Part shown: piece by piece, positions 17,572-27,369 of the stretch
How positions within the stretch are numbered: the first letter of the stretch is position 1
How the letters are laid out: the number at the start of each line of letters is the position of its first letter
Assembly: GCF_027943725.1 (NCBI RefSeq)
Contig: NZ_AP025696.1
Coordinates: 1,155,501-1,219,500, forward strand
Length of the DNA stretch: 64,000 bases
Direction of reading: 5' to 3'
DNA from: Nitrosophilus kaiyonis
GTDB taxonomy: Bacteria > Campylobacterota > Campylobacteria > Campylobacterales > Nitratiruptoraceae
Position numbers and translations under genes: made by a program
Notes under the pieces: generated by a model
What the model was told of the DNA's origin: nothing
The model's input: the letters and a program-made list of their open reading frames with translations, nothing else
The model's database searches: none

Positions 17572-18456
17572 ATGGCAAATTTAAAAGATATAAAAAGAAA
17601 AATAAGCAGTGTTAAAAACACGCAAAAAACAACTAGGGCTATGAAACTTGTATCAACTGCCAAGTTAAGAAGGACTGAAGAGTTAGCAAAACGTTCTAAA
17701 GCTTTTGCGGATGCAATTAATGAAACTTTGGCAGAAATTAGCTATTCTATCCATAAATATAAAGTTGGTGGTATAAAAAGCAGATATTTTGAAGATATTG
17801 AACTGCCTGCAGTAGTTGATATAGTTTTTATAACTGCTGATAAAGGTTTATGTGGTGGATTTAACCATCAAACAATTAAAACTGTTAACTCTTTGATAAA
17901 AGAGTATAGTGAAAAAAAATCTAAAATTAGATTAAGAGCTATAGGAAAGAAAGGTATAGAATATTTTAAATTCCAAGATATTGAACTTATGGATGAAGTT
18001 ATAGGGCTAAGTGCTTCTCCAGATTATAAAAAAGCAGCAGAATTTATTAATATATCAGTAGAAGATTTTCTAGATGGCAAAACAGATAAAATAATTTTAG
18101 TTCATAATGGTTATAAATCTATGATAGCTCAAGAATTAAAAATAAATAATGTTTTGCCTATTGATATTAATAAAATTGAGATGAAAGAGAGTACATCAAT
18201 GATGGAACTTGAACCTGAAGATAGTGAAAAGGTTCTTGAATCATTAATCAAAAAATATATTGAATATAATATGTATTATTCGTTGATCGATTCACTAGCT
18301 GCTGAACATAGTGCAAGAATGCAAGCTATGGATGCAGCTACAAACAATGCAAAAGAGATGGTTGAGCAATTAACTATCTCATACAATAAAGCAAGACAAG
18401 AATCTATTACTACTGAGCTGATAGAAATTATCAGCGGTATGGAAGCAATGAAATAA
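17572..18456 (+). CDS. atpG: ATP synthase F1 subunit gamma
   Basis: A 294-aa central-shaft subunit whose rotation drives the catalytic cycle. The two long terminal helices are marked by [28 protein letters not shown] (shown here as its start, [20 protein letters not shown]) and the C-terminal [19 protein letters not shown] segment. The Rossmann-like middle part has [12 protein letters not shown] near 87-98. The length is normal, and GGATAG precedes the ATG. Confidence 0.97.
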   Translation: MANLKDIKRKISSVKNTQKTTRAMKLVSTAKLRRTEELAKRSKAFADAINETLAEISYSIHKYKVGGIKSRYFEDIELPAVVDIVFITADKGLCGGFNHQTIKTVNSLIKEYSEKKSKIRLRAIGKKGIEYFKFQDIELMDEVIGLSASPDYKKAAEFINISVEDFLDGKTDKIILVHNGYKSMIAQELKINNVLPIDINKIEMKESTSMMELEPEDSEKVLESLIKKYIEYNMYYSLIDSLAAEHSARMQAMDAATNNAKEMVEQLTISYNKARQESITTELIEIISGMEAMK

Positions 18457-18475
18457 GAAATCTAAGGAGAAATGA

Positions 18476-19887
<1,412 letters not shown>

Positions 19888-19888
<1 letters not shown>

Positions 19889-19905
19889 CAAAGCTTTTGC
19901 TTTGT
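19888..19905 (+). promoter_or_regulatory. Intercistronic hairpin between atpD and atpC
   Basis: A perfect 7-bp stem ACAAAGC/GCTTTGT closes a TTTT loop directly after the atpD stop. No U run follows, so it is not a full terminator. It could protect the atpD 3' end or lower atpC expression. Confidence 0.45.
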
Positions 19906-19921
19906 ATAGAAAGGGATATTG

Positions 19922-20311
19922 ATGGAGACCTTAAGATTAGAAATTGTTACTCCTCAAGGATTGATTTTTGATGATGATGTTAAAAGTGTAACTTTTCCTG
20001 GAGAAGAGGGGGAGTTTGGTGTATTACCAAAACATGCTTCTTTATTATCTCTTTTAAAGCCAGGAGTAATTGAAATTGAAAAAAAAGATGGCTCGAAAGA
20101 GTCTATTGTTATAAACTGGGGTCATGTTAAAGTTGATGAAAATAAAGCTACTGTACTAGTAGATAGTGCAGTACCATTAGCAGGTGAGACTGAAAGTGAT
20201 ATTGCTAAAGCTATAAAAGAAGCAAAAGAGTTAGTTGAAAAAGCTAGTGAAAATAAAGCCGCTTTAGCTACTGTTGAAGCAAGGATTGAAAAAGCCGCTA
20301 AGTTAATATAA
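19922..20311 (+). CDS. atpC: ATP synthase F1 subunit epsilon
   Basis: A 129-aa stalk subunit binding gamma and inhibiting ATP hydrolysis. The beta-sandwich N-terminal domain contains EIVTPQGLIF and FPGEEGEFGVLPKHA (about 26-40). The C-terminal helical hairpin follows from about residue 88. The ATG at 19922 is chosen because AAGGGA lies six bases upstream; a TTG one codon earlier is less likely. Its stop overlaps the first base of the tolQ-like gene. Confidence 0.95.
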   Translation: METLRLEIVTPQGLIFDDDVKSVTFPGEEGEFGVLPKHASLLSLLKPGVIEIEKKDGSKESIVINWGHVKVDENKATVLVDSAVPLAGETESDIAKAIKEAKELVEKASENKAALATVEARIEKAAKLI

Positions 20312-20880
20312 TGAGAGCAATAGATATTCTTTTAGACTACATTGATAGAAGCAGTCCTGTTACGATAGCAGTTTTAATACTGCTATCTATATATTTTATT
20401 TTAGTTAATTGGATTTTTTTCTATAGATTTTTTTCAATAAAATCTTGGATAAAAAAAGAAGAAGCATCATTAGAATCTTTATATCTTGGCTCAATTAGGG
20501 TTGCTCACAATTCAGTATTAAATAACTGCATAAAAAAAGCTGACAAATTAGATAAAGATATATTAGATTTTTGTAAATTTGCTGCAACAAAAGAGGCAAC
20601 TAAAGGGTTGACATTTTTATCTATTGCTGCATCTACTTCTCCTTTTATAGGTCTTTTTGGAACGGTTATCTCAATTTTAGAAGCTTTTAGTATGTTAGGT
20701 GCTTCAAAAGCCTCTATTGGCGTTATAGCCCCCGCAATTGGTGAAGCCTTAGTAGCAACTGCTGCTGGCATTTTTGTTGCAGTTTTTGCATATTCTTATC
20801 ATCTATTTCTAAAAAGAAAAGGATTTGAAGTAATTTCTCTATTACAGATGCAAAGTGATTTGCTCTTATCAAGAAGGTAA
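20311..20880 (+). CDS. tolQ: MotA/TolQ/ExbB proton-channel protein (TolQ-like)
   Basis: A 189-aa inner-membrane protein with three helices (about 17-37, 100-125, 143-166). The conserved ASTSPFIGLFGTVISILEAF segment sits in the second, and EALVATAAGIFVA in the third. It forms the proton channel with the TolR-like protein that energises the TonB/TolA partner. The placement before tolB-pal supports a Tol-Pal role, but ExbB is an equally valid family name. It runs directly on from atpC with a one-base overlap, so it may share the atp transcript. Confidence 0.85.
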   Translation: MRAIDILLDYIDRSSPVTIAVLILLSIYFILVNWIFFYRFFSIKSWIKKEEASLESLYLGSIRVAHNSVLNNCIKKADKLDKDILDFCKFAATKEATKGLTFLSIAASTSPFIGLFGTVISILEAFSMLGASKASIGVIAPAIGEALVATAAGIFVAVFAYSYHLFLKRKGFEVISLLQMQSDLLLSRR

Positions 20881-20882
20881 AT

Positions 20883-21272
20883 ATGTTTGATTGGGAAGAA
20901 AAACCGGAATTAAACATAACTCCTTTAGTCGATGTTATGCTTGTTCTTCTTGCTATTTTGATGGTAACAACTCCTGCTTTAATATATGAAGAGCTTATTG
21001 AACTTCCAAAAGGTTCTAAAACTAAAGTTTTACAAAAAAGTGAAACTATTGAAATTAGAGTTGATAAGAATAAAATTATTTATATAAAAAAAGATAGATA
21101 CAATTATTCAAATTTTGCTGATAATTTTATTTTATTGGCACAAAAATATGATAAAAACTCTCCAGTTTACATAAGAGCTGATAAAAGGCTCTCATACGGG
21201 GATGTTATGTATATTTTAAAAACAGTAAAAGAAGCAGGATTTGCAAAGGTCTCATTGGTTACAGATGGATAA
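20883..21272 (+). CDS. tolR: ExbD/TolR biopolymer transport protein
   Basis: A 129-aa single-span protein. ELNITPLVDVMLVLLAILMV (about 9-28) is the membrane helix containing the key aspartate (D17) that binds protons in ExbD/TolR. The remaining 95 residues form the periplasmic domain ending in the YGDVMYILKTVKEAGFAKVSLVT segment (in part YGDVMYILKTVKEAG). It pairs with the preceding TolQ-like protein. Two bases separate the genes, and the following tolA-like gene overlaps its stop. Confidence 0.87.
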   Translation: MFDWEEKPELNITPLVDVMLVLLAILMVTTPALIYEELIELPKGSKTKVLQKSETIEIRVDKNKIIYIKKDRYNYSNFADNFILLAQKYDKNSPVYIRADKRLSYGDVMYILKTVKEAGFAKVSLVTDG

Positions 21273-22011
21273 TAAAAAGCTTTTTTATATCTCAGGGTTT
21301 TTCTCTATATTTTTATATATTTCTATTTTTATTTTAATGCTTTTTTATTTTGTTGAAAATCAAGAGATTTTGAAAAAATTTAATATAAAACAAAAAAGTG
21401 TTGAAGTTTCTTTAATTGAGCCGCAAAAAATAAAAAAAATCGAAACAAAGAAAATTAAAAAAACAGGACCTAAAGAGAAAATTGAGGCAAAAAAAACTAA
21501 AAAAAGAGTAGGCTCACTTTCACCAAAAGAAGAGATAGATATTTCCAAACTTTTTTCAACTATAAAAACATCAAAGAAAAAGACTATCAAGAAAAAAGCT
21601 AAACCAATTAAAAAGAGAACTCCGCCAAGTAGATTTAAAGGAGAGAGTTTAAGAAAGAAAGAATCAGCCAAAGAGATATTAAAAAAGATGAATATTAAAG
21701 ATGTAAGTAGAGTTTTGGCAAAAGCTAGTATAGAGTCTGTTGAAGGTGAAAATGATCCATATATGTCAAAAGTTTATGAGATATTATATAAATATTGGTT
21801 ACCATCACAAGAGAGTGCAGGTAATAGAGCTAAAGTAAAAATCATGATAGATAGTAGTGGGAATTTTGATTATAAAGTTTTACTTTTTTCACCTAGTGAA
21901 ATTTTTAACAAAGAGTTGATAGAATATCTAGAGTATTTAAAAACTAAAAAGTTTCCAATACCAAAAGAAGGTTATAAAGAGATTACTGTATATTTTGAAG
22001 CAAAAGAATAA
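21265..22011 (+). CDS. TonB/TolA-like energy-transducing protein
   Basis: A 248-aa protein with one N-terminal membrane helix (about 6-30), a highly lysine-rich periplasmic linker (about 48-140) and a C-terminal globular domain (about 160-248, YKYWLPSQESAGN.. VKIMIDSSGNF) resembling the TonB/TolA C-terminus. It should transmit force from TolQ-TolR across the periplasm. The position before tolB-pal favours TolA. I use the ATG at 21265, which overlaps the tolR stop by eight bases; upstream in-frame TTG codons would extend it without better support. The lysine-rich DNA is nearly pure A/G. Confidence 0.8.
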   Translation: MDNKKLFYISGFFSIFLYISIFILMLFYFVENQEILKKFNIKQKSVEVSLIEPQKIKKIETKKIKKTGPKEKIEAKKTKKRVGSLSPKEEIDISKLFSTIKTSKKKTIKKKAKPIKKRTPPSRFKGESLRKKESAKEILKKMNIKDVSRVLAKASIESVEGENDPYMSKVYEILYKYWLPSQESAGNRAKVKIMIDSSGNFDYKVLLFSPSEIFNKELIEYLEYLKTKKFPIPKEGYKEITVYFEAKE

Positions 22012-22015
22012 AATT

Positions 22016-22177
22016 GGTCATTAGTTATTAGTTTAGTGATAGTTATAGTGGAATAGGGGTATAGCGGGATAGTGGAATAGAAGGATAGATGTCAAGGAGG
22101 TAAGGGGATAAGGGGGTAAGGGATAAGGAAAACGACCAATTCCCAATGACTAATGACTAATGTCCAATGACTATTAT
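22016..22177 (+). repeat. Composite repeat between tolA-like gene and tolB
   Basis: This holds an inverted array first (TTGGTCATTAGTTATTAG), then a purine tract with TAGTGGAATAGGGG-T-ATAGCGGGATAG (22046-22072) and several GGTAAGGGGATAAG-like units. The ACGACCAATTCC junction and six in-phase heptads follow (22136-22177: CCAATTC, CCAATGA, CTAATGA, CTAATGT, CCAATGA, CTATTAT). It interrupts the otherwise conserved tolQRA-tolB order. Confidence 0.88.
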
Positions 22178-22191
22178 AAACTGGAGGAAAT

Positions 22192-23451
22192 ATGAAAAAA
22201 ATTTTTTTAATATGCATACTGCTTGTATCATATATTTTTGCAAAAGATTTAACATTAGAAGTTGTAAAAGAGGTGGGGAAAAAGCCTTTAATTAGTGTAG
22301 AAGACTCATCGCCAGCTTTTAGTGATAGATTGAATAAAAAATTTTTTAAATTGCTAGTAGCAGATTTAAAAGTAACCTCTCATTTTAATGTTGATGAGAA
22401 ATATAATTATTCCAATTTTGACTCTTCATTTGATTTTTCAAAATATAAAAACAATAATTTAGTTGTAAGATATGAATTGAATTATGATGATTATGCAAAT
22501 CTAATTGCAAAAGTAAAACTTTTCAATATGAAAACAGATGAAATTGCATATCAAAAAATATATAAAATAAGAGGCAGTAAAAGATATCCTTTTTTAGCTC
22601 ATAAAATTGTATGTGATATAAATGATTTCATTGGTGCACCATCTGTTGATTGGATGAGAAGATTTGTTATTTTTTCAAAATATACAAAACCTAGAAATGC
22701 AGATATTGTAGTAAGTGATTATACATTAACATATCAAAAAACCATAATCCAAGGTGGTTTAAATGTTTTTCCTAAATGGGGGGATAAAGATCAAAAGACT
22801 TTTTACTATACTGCATATGAAAAAAAGCCAACTTTATATAGAGTAAATCTTTATACTGGCAAAAGGGCAAAAGTTTTATCAAGCGAAGGAATGATTGTCT
22901 GTTCTGATGTTAGTAAAGACGGTAAAAAACTTTTAATTACAATGGCGCCAAATTTTCAGCCAGATATTTATGTTTATAACCTTTTAACAAAAACATTAAA
23001 AAGAGTAACAAAATATAAAGGTATTGATGTTAATGGTAATTTTATTGAAAATGATAAAAGAGTAGTATTTGTTTCTGATAGATTAGGATATCCAAATATA
23101 TTTGCAAAATCAATTGATGGAATTGGTGTTGAAAGACTTGTATATCATGGAAAAAATAATAGTTCTTGTTCGGCTTATGGCAATTATATAGTATATTCAA
23201 GCAGAGAATCAAATAATGAATTTGGTAAAAATATATTTAACCTTTATCTTATATCTACAAAAAGTGATTATATAAGAAGATTAACAGCAACAGGTGTTAA
23301 TCAATTTCCAAGATTTTCAATTGATGGTGAATCTATACTCTTTATAAAACATTTAAAAAACCAAAGCGCTCTTGGAATAATAAGGCTAAATTATAATAAA
23401 AGTTATCTATATCCTTTAAAAGTAGGAAAAATTCAATCGATAGATTGGTAA
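22192..23451 (+). CDS. tolB: Tol-Pal system protein TolB
   Basis: A 419-aa periplasmic protein with a cleavable signal peptide (about 1-18, ending FAK). The N-terminal TolB domain (about 20-150) precedes a six-bladed beta-propeller with repeated strand motifs such as DVSKDGKKLLITMA and FSIDGESILFIKH. It links Pal in the outer membrane to the TolA-type protein. The ribosome binding site GGAGG is six bases upstream of the ATG. The upstream composite repeat separates it from the TolQ/R/A genes. Confidence 0.93.
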   Translation: MKKIFLICILLVSYIFAKDLTLEVVKEVGKKPLISVEDSSPAFSDRLNKKFFKLLVADLKVTSHFNVDEKYNYSNFDSSFDFSKYKNNNLVVRYELNYDDYANLIAKVKLFNMKTDEIAYQKIYKIRGSKRYPFLAHKIVCDINDFIGAPSVDWMRRFVIFSKYTKPRNADIVVSDYTLTYQKTIIQGGLNVFPKWGDKDQKTFYYTAYEKKPTLYRVNLYTGKRAKVLSSEGMIVCSDVSKDGKKLLITMAPNFQPDIYVYNLLTKTLKRVTKYKGIDVNGNFIENDKRVVFVSDRLGYPNIFAKSIDGIGVERLVYHGKNNSSCSAYGNYIVYSSRESNNEFGKNIFNLYLISTKSDYIRRLTATGVNQFPRFSIDGESILFIKHLKNQSALGIIRLNYNKSYLYPLKVGKIQSIDW

Positions 23452-23514
23452 TAGAGTTGGCTTTAAGAAAAATATTGGTAAAATTATAAAAAGTTGAATT
23501 TAAAAGGAGAAATT

Positions 23515-24072
23515 ATGAAAAAAAGTTTGTATATTGGACTTTTTGTTGCTGCTTTGATTTTTAGCGGTTGTGCGAAAAAGAGTGTTGAGATAGAGGCACC
23601 TCAAGGCCAAGCTGCTCAAGCTACAGAACAAGCTACGACAGTAAGTGAAGGGGAAGGAATTTCTGAGGTTACTCCTGAGAGTGCAAATTTAAGCGAAGAA
23701 GAATTAAAAATTCAAAAAATGAAAGCAATTGAAGCAAAAGCTAAAAAGATATATTTTGATTTTGACAAATATAATATAAGACCTGATCAAGTTGAAAATG
23801 TAGATTTTGATGCAGAACTTTTCAATGAAGAGGATGCAAAAGAGTTTAAAATTAGAGTTGAGGGAAATTGTGACGAGTGGGGTACAGATGAGTATAATTA
23901 TGCCCTTGGCTTAAAAAGAGCAAAATCAGTTAGAGATGCTTTAGCTGCAAGAGGCGTTGAAAGTTCAAGAATGACACTTATAAGTTATGGAGAAAGCAAT
24001 CCTGTATGTACTGAACACAATATTCCATGTTGGAGAAAAAATAGAAGAGTAGAGTTTACTTTACTTCCATAA
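23515..24072 (+). CDS. pal: Peptidoglycan-associated lipoprotein Pal
   Basis: A 185-aa outer-membrane lipoprotein. The signal peptide ends in a lipobox FSGC (cysteine near residue 18). A Glu/Ala/Gln-rich linker follows, then an OmpA-like peptidoglycan-binding domain (about 78-185) containing VEGNCDEWGTDEYN and LGLKRAKSVRDAL, where the Asp and Arg contact diaminopimelate. The ATG at 23515 has AAAGGAGA upstream and gives a proper signal peptide; an upstream TTG would add seven odd residues. A pair of cysteines (NPVCTEHNIPCW) near the end could form a disulfide. Confidence 0.94.
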   Translation: MKKSLYIGLFVAALIFSGCAKKSVEIEAPQGQAAQATEQATTVSEGEGISEVTPESANLSEEELKIQKMKAIEAKAKKIYFDFDKYNIRPDQVENVDFDAELFNEEDAKEFKIRVEGNCDEWGTDEYNYALGLKRAKSVRDALAARGVESSRMTLISYGESNPVCTEHNIPCWRKNRRVEFTLLP

Positions 24073-24090
24073 TTCTTTAGAGGAGGCAAA

Positions 24091-25011
24091 ATGAAAAATT
24101 ATAAAAAATTTATGGTATTACTATTTTTTTGCCTCCCCCTTTTTGCAAAAGAACCATCTGCTTTTGAAGCTGGAAATTTAGAGAGCCCAAATCCTTATGG
24201 ACTTACTACTACAGAAAAATATATTCTTCAAAATAAAAAAAATATCGAATCTGTAAAAAAGCAGAGTGCTATAAATAGTTCTAAAATTGATCAATTAGAA
24301 GAAAAAGTTGAAGGATTAAGAAGCGTAGTAGAAGGAATAGATAATAATCTTAATGAAATTAAAATCAAAATAAATACCATTTTGGAAGAAAAAAATAAAG
24401 ATAAGGAAGAGGTTGATAAAAAAATCTCATTATTGAAAGAGGATTTAAATAAGACTATTTCATTACAACAAGAAAACTTTGAACAGATTAAAAAAGTTCT
24501 TAATGAATTGACAACATTAATTGATTCTATAAATAGTACATATGTTAATAAAAATGAATTTAAAAATGAGATTGAGAAAGTTTATTCTTATATTGATAGA
24601 AAATTTTTAGAAATCAAAAAAGAGAGACAAAAACAAAAAATAGCCTCAAAAAGTGGTGCAACACTATTTAAAGAAGCACAAAAATTTTATAAAAAGAAAG
24701 ATTATGATAAAGCAAAAGAGTATTTTTTAGCTTCTATAAAAAAGCATTATAAACCTGCCACTTCAAATTTTTATATAGGTGAGATTTGTTATTATCAAAA
24801 AGATTACAGTTGTGCAATAGAACATTATAAAAATAGTGCAAATCTTTATTCTAAAGCTTCCTATATGCCTACTTTACTACTTCATACTGCCATATCTTTA
24901 GAAAGAATTGGCCAAAAAAGAGAGGCCAAGATTTTTTATGAGAATTTAATAAAGAAATATCCAAAAAGTAAAGCTGCAAAAATAGCAAAGAAAAATATTA
25001 AAAAATTATAA
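24091..25011 (+). CDS. cpoB: Tol-Pal-associated TPR protein CpoB (YbgF)
   Basis: A 306-aa periplasmic protein. A signal peptide (about 1-20, ending LFAK) leads to a coiled-coil region (about 45-175) that trimerises in the family. Tetratricopeptide-type repeats follow (about 190-306, for example LFKEAQKFYKKKDYDKAKEYF and AKIFYENLIKKYPKSKAAK). In E. coli CpoB coordinates Tol with peptidoglycan synthesis during constriction. The coiled coil is longer than in E. coli. GGAGG precedes the start; pal is 18 bases upstream. Confidence 0.85.
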   Translation: MKNYKKFMVLLFFCLPLFAKEPSAFEAGNLESPNPYGLTTTEKYILQNKKNIESVKKQSAINSSKIDQLEEKVEGLRSVVEGIDNNLNEIKIKINTILEEKNKDKEEVDKKISLLKEDLNKTISLQQENFEQIKKVLNELTTLIDSINSTYVNKNEFKNEIEKVYSYIDRKFLEIKKERQKQKIASKSGATLFKEAQKFYKKKDYDKAKEYFLASIKKHYKPATSNFYIGEICYYQKDYSCAIEHYKNSANLYSKASYMPTLLLHTAISLERIGQKREAKIFYENLIKKYPKSKAAKIAKKNIKKL

Positions 25012-25051
25012 TTTATTTAAATAAATTAATATAAACGAAAGAAAATTTTGA

Positions 25052-25057
25052 TACAAT
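25052..25057 (+). promoter_or_regulatory. Candidate -10 for slyD
   Basis: TACAAT in TTTTGATACAATCTTAAGCGC, 31 bases upstream of the slyD start, preceded by a T-rich stretch. Confidence 0.4.
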
Positions 25058-25088
25058 CTTAAGCGCAAATAAAGATGAAAGGTTTACA

Positions 25089-25595
25089 ATGGCAATAGCA
25101 GACAACAAAGTTGTATCAATGGAATATGAAGTAAGAGATGCAGCTACAAATGAAGTAATTGATTCTAACAAGGGACAAAGACCTCTACAATTTATTACAG
25201 GAAAAGGTCAAATTATTCCTGGTCTTGAGAATAAAATAAAAGAGATGAGTGAAAATGAAGAAGCTGATGTACTAGTTAGATCAGAAGAAGCATATGGACA
25301 AAAAGATGAAAATGCAGTTCAAACACTTCCAATAGAACAGTTCGCAGGTATTGATCTACAAGAAGGAATGACTCTTTATGGTCAAGGAGAAAATGGAGAA
25401 ACAGTACAGGTTACTGTAAAATCATTTAATGATAAAGAAGTAGTTATAGATTTTAATCATCCATTGGCTGGTAAAGATCTTCTATTCACTGTAAAAATTT
25501 TAGGAGTTAGAGACGCAACTGCAGAAGAGGCTATGACAGGTCAAGTAATTGACCCTAATGAGTCTTGTGGATGTGGAACAGGATGTGGCTGCTAA
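25089..25595 (+). CDS. slyD: FKBP-type peptidyl-prolyl isomerase SlyD
   Basis: A 168-aa cytoplasmic prolyl isomerase and metallochaperone. The FKBP halves (MEYEVRDAATNEVIDS.. GKGQIIPGLENKI; later FTVKILGVRDA) flank the insert-in-flap chaperone domain (about 75-130, beginning FAGIDLQEGMTLYG). The tail ends CGCGTGCGC, with four cysteines, a shortened version of the nickel-binding tail of E. coli SlyD. The family often supports hydrogenase or urease maturation. The tail DNA overlaps, in another frame, the start of the next gene. Confidence 0.9.
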   Translation: MAIADNKVVSMEYEVRDAATNEVIDSNKGQRPLQFITGKGQIIPGLENKIKEMSENEEADVLVRSEEAYGQKDENAVQTLPIEQFAGIDLQEGMTLYGQGENGETVQVTVKSFNDKEVVIDFNHPLAGKDLLFTVKILGVRDATAEEAMTGQVIDPNESCGCGTGCGC

Positions 25596-26325
25596 TTTTA
25601 TAGCAAACTCAAAGGCCTCGAAAGAGGCCTTAAAATCTGCAAATATATTAAAAACTCTAAATATTAATGTTTTAATCGAAGGACCAACAGGAGTAGGTAA
25701 AGAGCTATTAGCTAAATATATCTCAAATGATGCTCCAGTTATAAAAGAAAATCTCTCTAATTTAAAACAACTATCTCAAAGTAGCAAAGATATTATAATT
25801 TTAAATATCGAAAAATGTAAAAATCTTCATATTTTTGAAGAAATCGATAAAAAACATAGAATTATTGCTACATCAAATCAGATAACAAAAAGTGAAATTA
25901 TAGATAAAATATTTCCTATAAAGATATATATTCCACCATTACAAGATAGACCAGAAGATATATTGCCTATAGCTAAGAAGTTTTTAAAAGAGGCAAATGA
26001 GATATTTTCAAGAGATTTAGATATTAATCTTGAAAAGATTGATTTTAATCTTGATGAAAATGGAGATTCTATAAAAAAAGATATTTATTTACATTTTTTT
26101 TTAGAGAATATTTCTGATAAGCAGATAATGATGTGTTTAGAAAAATATCTAATCAATAAAATTGGTACTCAAAAAGACTATAAACAGTTTTTATATCTAT
26201 ATGAAGTACCTCTAATTAAAGCTGGATTTAAAAGATTTAAAAGTCAGCTAAAAATGGCTGAAATGCTTGGTTTAAATAGAAATACTCTTAGAAAAAAAAT
26301 TAATGAAAATAAGGATTGGTTATGA
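25558..26325 (+). CDS. Small AAA+/Fis-type regulator lacking the sigma-54 loop
   Basis: A protein of about 255 aa resembling a shrunken sigma-54 activator. Walker A GPTGVGKE lies near 42-49. A Walker B-like strand (DIIILNIEK) lacks the paired acidic residues, then come a sensor-like IIATSNQ and the IPPLQDRPEDILPIAKKFLKEA lid segment. The C-terminal Fis-type helix-turn-helix reads KMAEMLGLNRNTLRKKI. The GAFTGA loop that contacts sigma-54 is absent, so classical activation is doubtful; DNA binding remains likely. It overlaps slyD by about 38 bases. The start is uncertain (TTG 25549, ATG 25558 or GTG 25585). It overlaps fabD by an ATGA. Confidence 0.7.
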   Translation: MSLVDVEQDVAANFIANSKASKEALKSANILKTLNINVLIEGPTGVGKELLAKYISNDAPVIKENLSNLKQLSQSSKDIIILNIEKCKNLHIFEEIDKKHRIIATSNQITKSEIIDKIFPIKIYIPPLQDRPEDILPIAKKFLKEANEIFSRDLDINLEKIDFNLDENGDSIKKDIYLHFFLENISDKQIMMCLEKYLINKIGTQKDYKQFLYLYEVPLIKAGFKRFKSQLKMAEMLGLNRNTLRKKINENKDWL

Positions 26326-27251
26326 AAAAAGTTGTTTTTCTTTTTCCAGGACAAGGTAGTCAAAAGATAGGAATGGGCAGAGATTTTTATGAAAATTCTC
26401 AAATCGCAAAAGAGTTAATTGAAAACTCAAGTGATAGATTAAAAATTGATTTTAAAAAGCTTTTATTTGAAGAAAATGAAGATATTAATAAAACTGAGTT
26501 TACACAACCTGCTATTTTACTTGTTAGTTCAATTGCTCATAAACTGTTTTCTCAAAATTTAGATATTAAACCATTATACTCTTTAGGACACTCTTTAGGT
26601 GAATTTAGTGCTCTTGTTAGTGTAAATGCTTTAGATGTAATTGATGGAGTTGAACTTGTTCATAATAGAGGAAAATTTATGACTGATGCTGCTAAAGGTG
26701 TAAATGGTGGTATGATGGTTGTAATGGGCTTAAGTGATGAAGATGTTGAAAAAATATGTGAAGATGCAAGAAAAGATGGTAAAAAAGTTTGGCCTGCAAA
26801 TTATAATAGTGATGGTCAAATAGTAGTGGCTGGAATAAAAGATGATTTAAAAAGTATTGAAAATATATTTAAAGAAAAAGGGGCAAAAAGAGCACTTTTA
26901 TTAAATATGAGTGTTGCAAGTCACTGTCCATTACTGGAAGATGCAAGAAAGCCTTTAAGAGAGTATTTAGAAAAATTTATAAAAGATAGTTTTATCTCTC
27001 CAGTTATTTCTAATGTTAGCGCAAAACCTTATAATTCAAAAAAAGATGCAATAGAACTTCTTGATAGACAGCTTGTTGAGCCAGTACTTTATAAACAATC
27101 TATTAAAAATATTGAAAATGAAACAGAACTTTTTATAGAATTTGGAGAGGGCTCAGTATTAAAAGGGCTAAATAGGCGAATAACAAAAGTCCCAACAATA
27201 AATGTAAATAATATGAAAACGTTAGAGGAAGCTTTAAAAGCAGTTGAGTAA
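26322..27251 (+). CDS. fabD: Malonyl-CoA:ACP transacylase
   Basis: A 309-aa enzyme that moves malonyl from CoA to acyl carrier protein for fatty-acid synthesis. It starts KKVVFLFPGQGSQKIGMG, has the nucleophile motif GHSLGEFSALV (serine near residue 90), and SHCPLLEDARKPL with the catalytic histidine near 203. The ATG at 26322 overlaps the stop of the AAA+ gene (ATGA) and has AAGGA upstream; an earlier TTG would add two residues. After the stop comes an inverted heptad repeat. Confidence 0.95.
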   Translation: MKKVVFLFPGQGSQKIGMGRDFYENSQIAKELIENSSDRLKIDFKKLLFEENEDINKTEFTQPAILLVSSIAHKLFSQNLDIKPLYSLGHSLGEFSALVSVNALDVIDGVELVHNRGKFMTDAAKGVNGGMMVVMGLSDEDVEKICEDARKDGKKVWPANYNSDGQIVVAGIKDDLKSIENIFKEKGAKRALLLNMSVASHCPLLEDARKPLREYLEKFIKDSFISPVISNVSAKPYNSKKDAIELLDRQLVEPVLYKQSIKNIENETELFIEFGEGSVLKGLNRRITKVPTINVNNMKTLEEALKAVE

Positions 27252-27267
27252 GTTGAGTTTGAAAGAA

Positions 27268-27354
27268 GTAATTGGTATATTGGTTATTAGTTATTGGTAA
27301 AAATCTTTGAAGCTATCTATTTCCAATTACTAATATACCAATAACCAATAAACC
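27268..27354. repeat. Inverted 7/8-nt repeat arrays between fabD and mtnN
   Basis: The left array reads TAATTGG, TATATTGG, TTATTAG, TTATTGG (27269-27297). The right array reads CCAATTA, CTAATATA, CCAATAA, CCAATAA (27323-27351) in opposite orientation, with a 25-base spacer. Positions 27268-27297 are the exact reverse complement of 11260-11289. Confidence 0.87.
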
Positions 27355-27369
27355 AAATTAGGAGTTTTA

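Noticed and set aside
21480-21690. Purine-rich run in the TonB/TolA-like gene as part of the repeat family
   Set aside because: It encodes the lysine-rich linker in frame and lacks both the ATAGCGGGATAG core and the 7-nt period.
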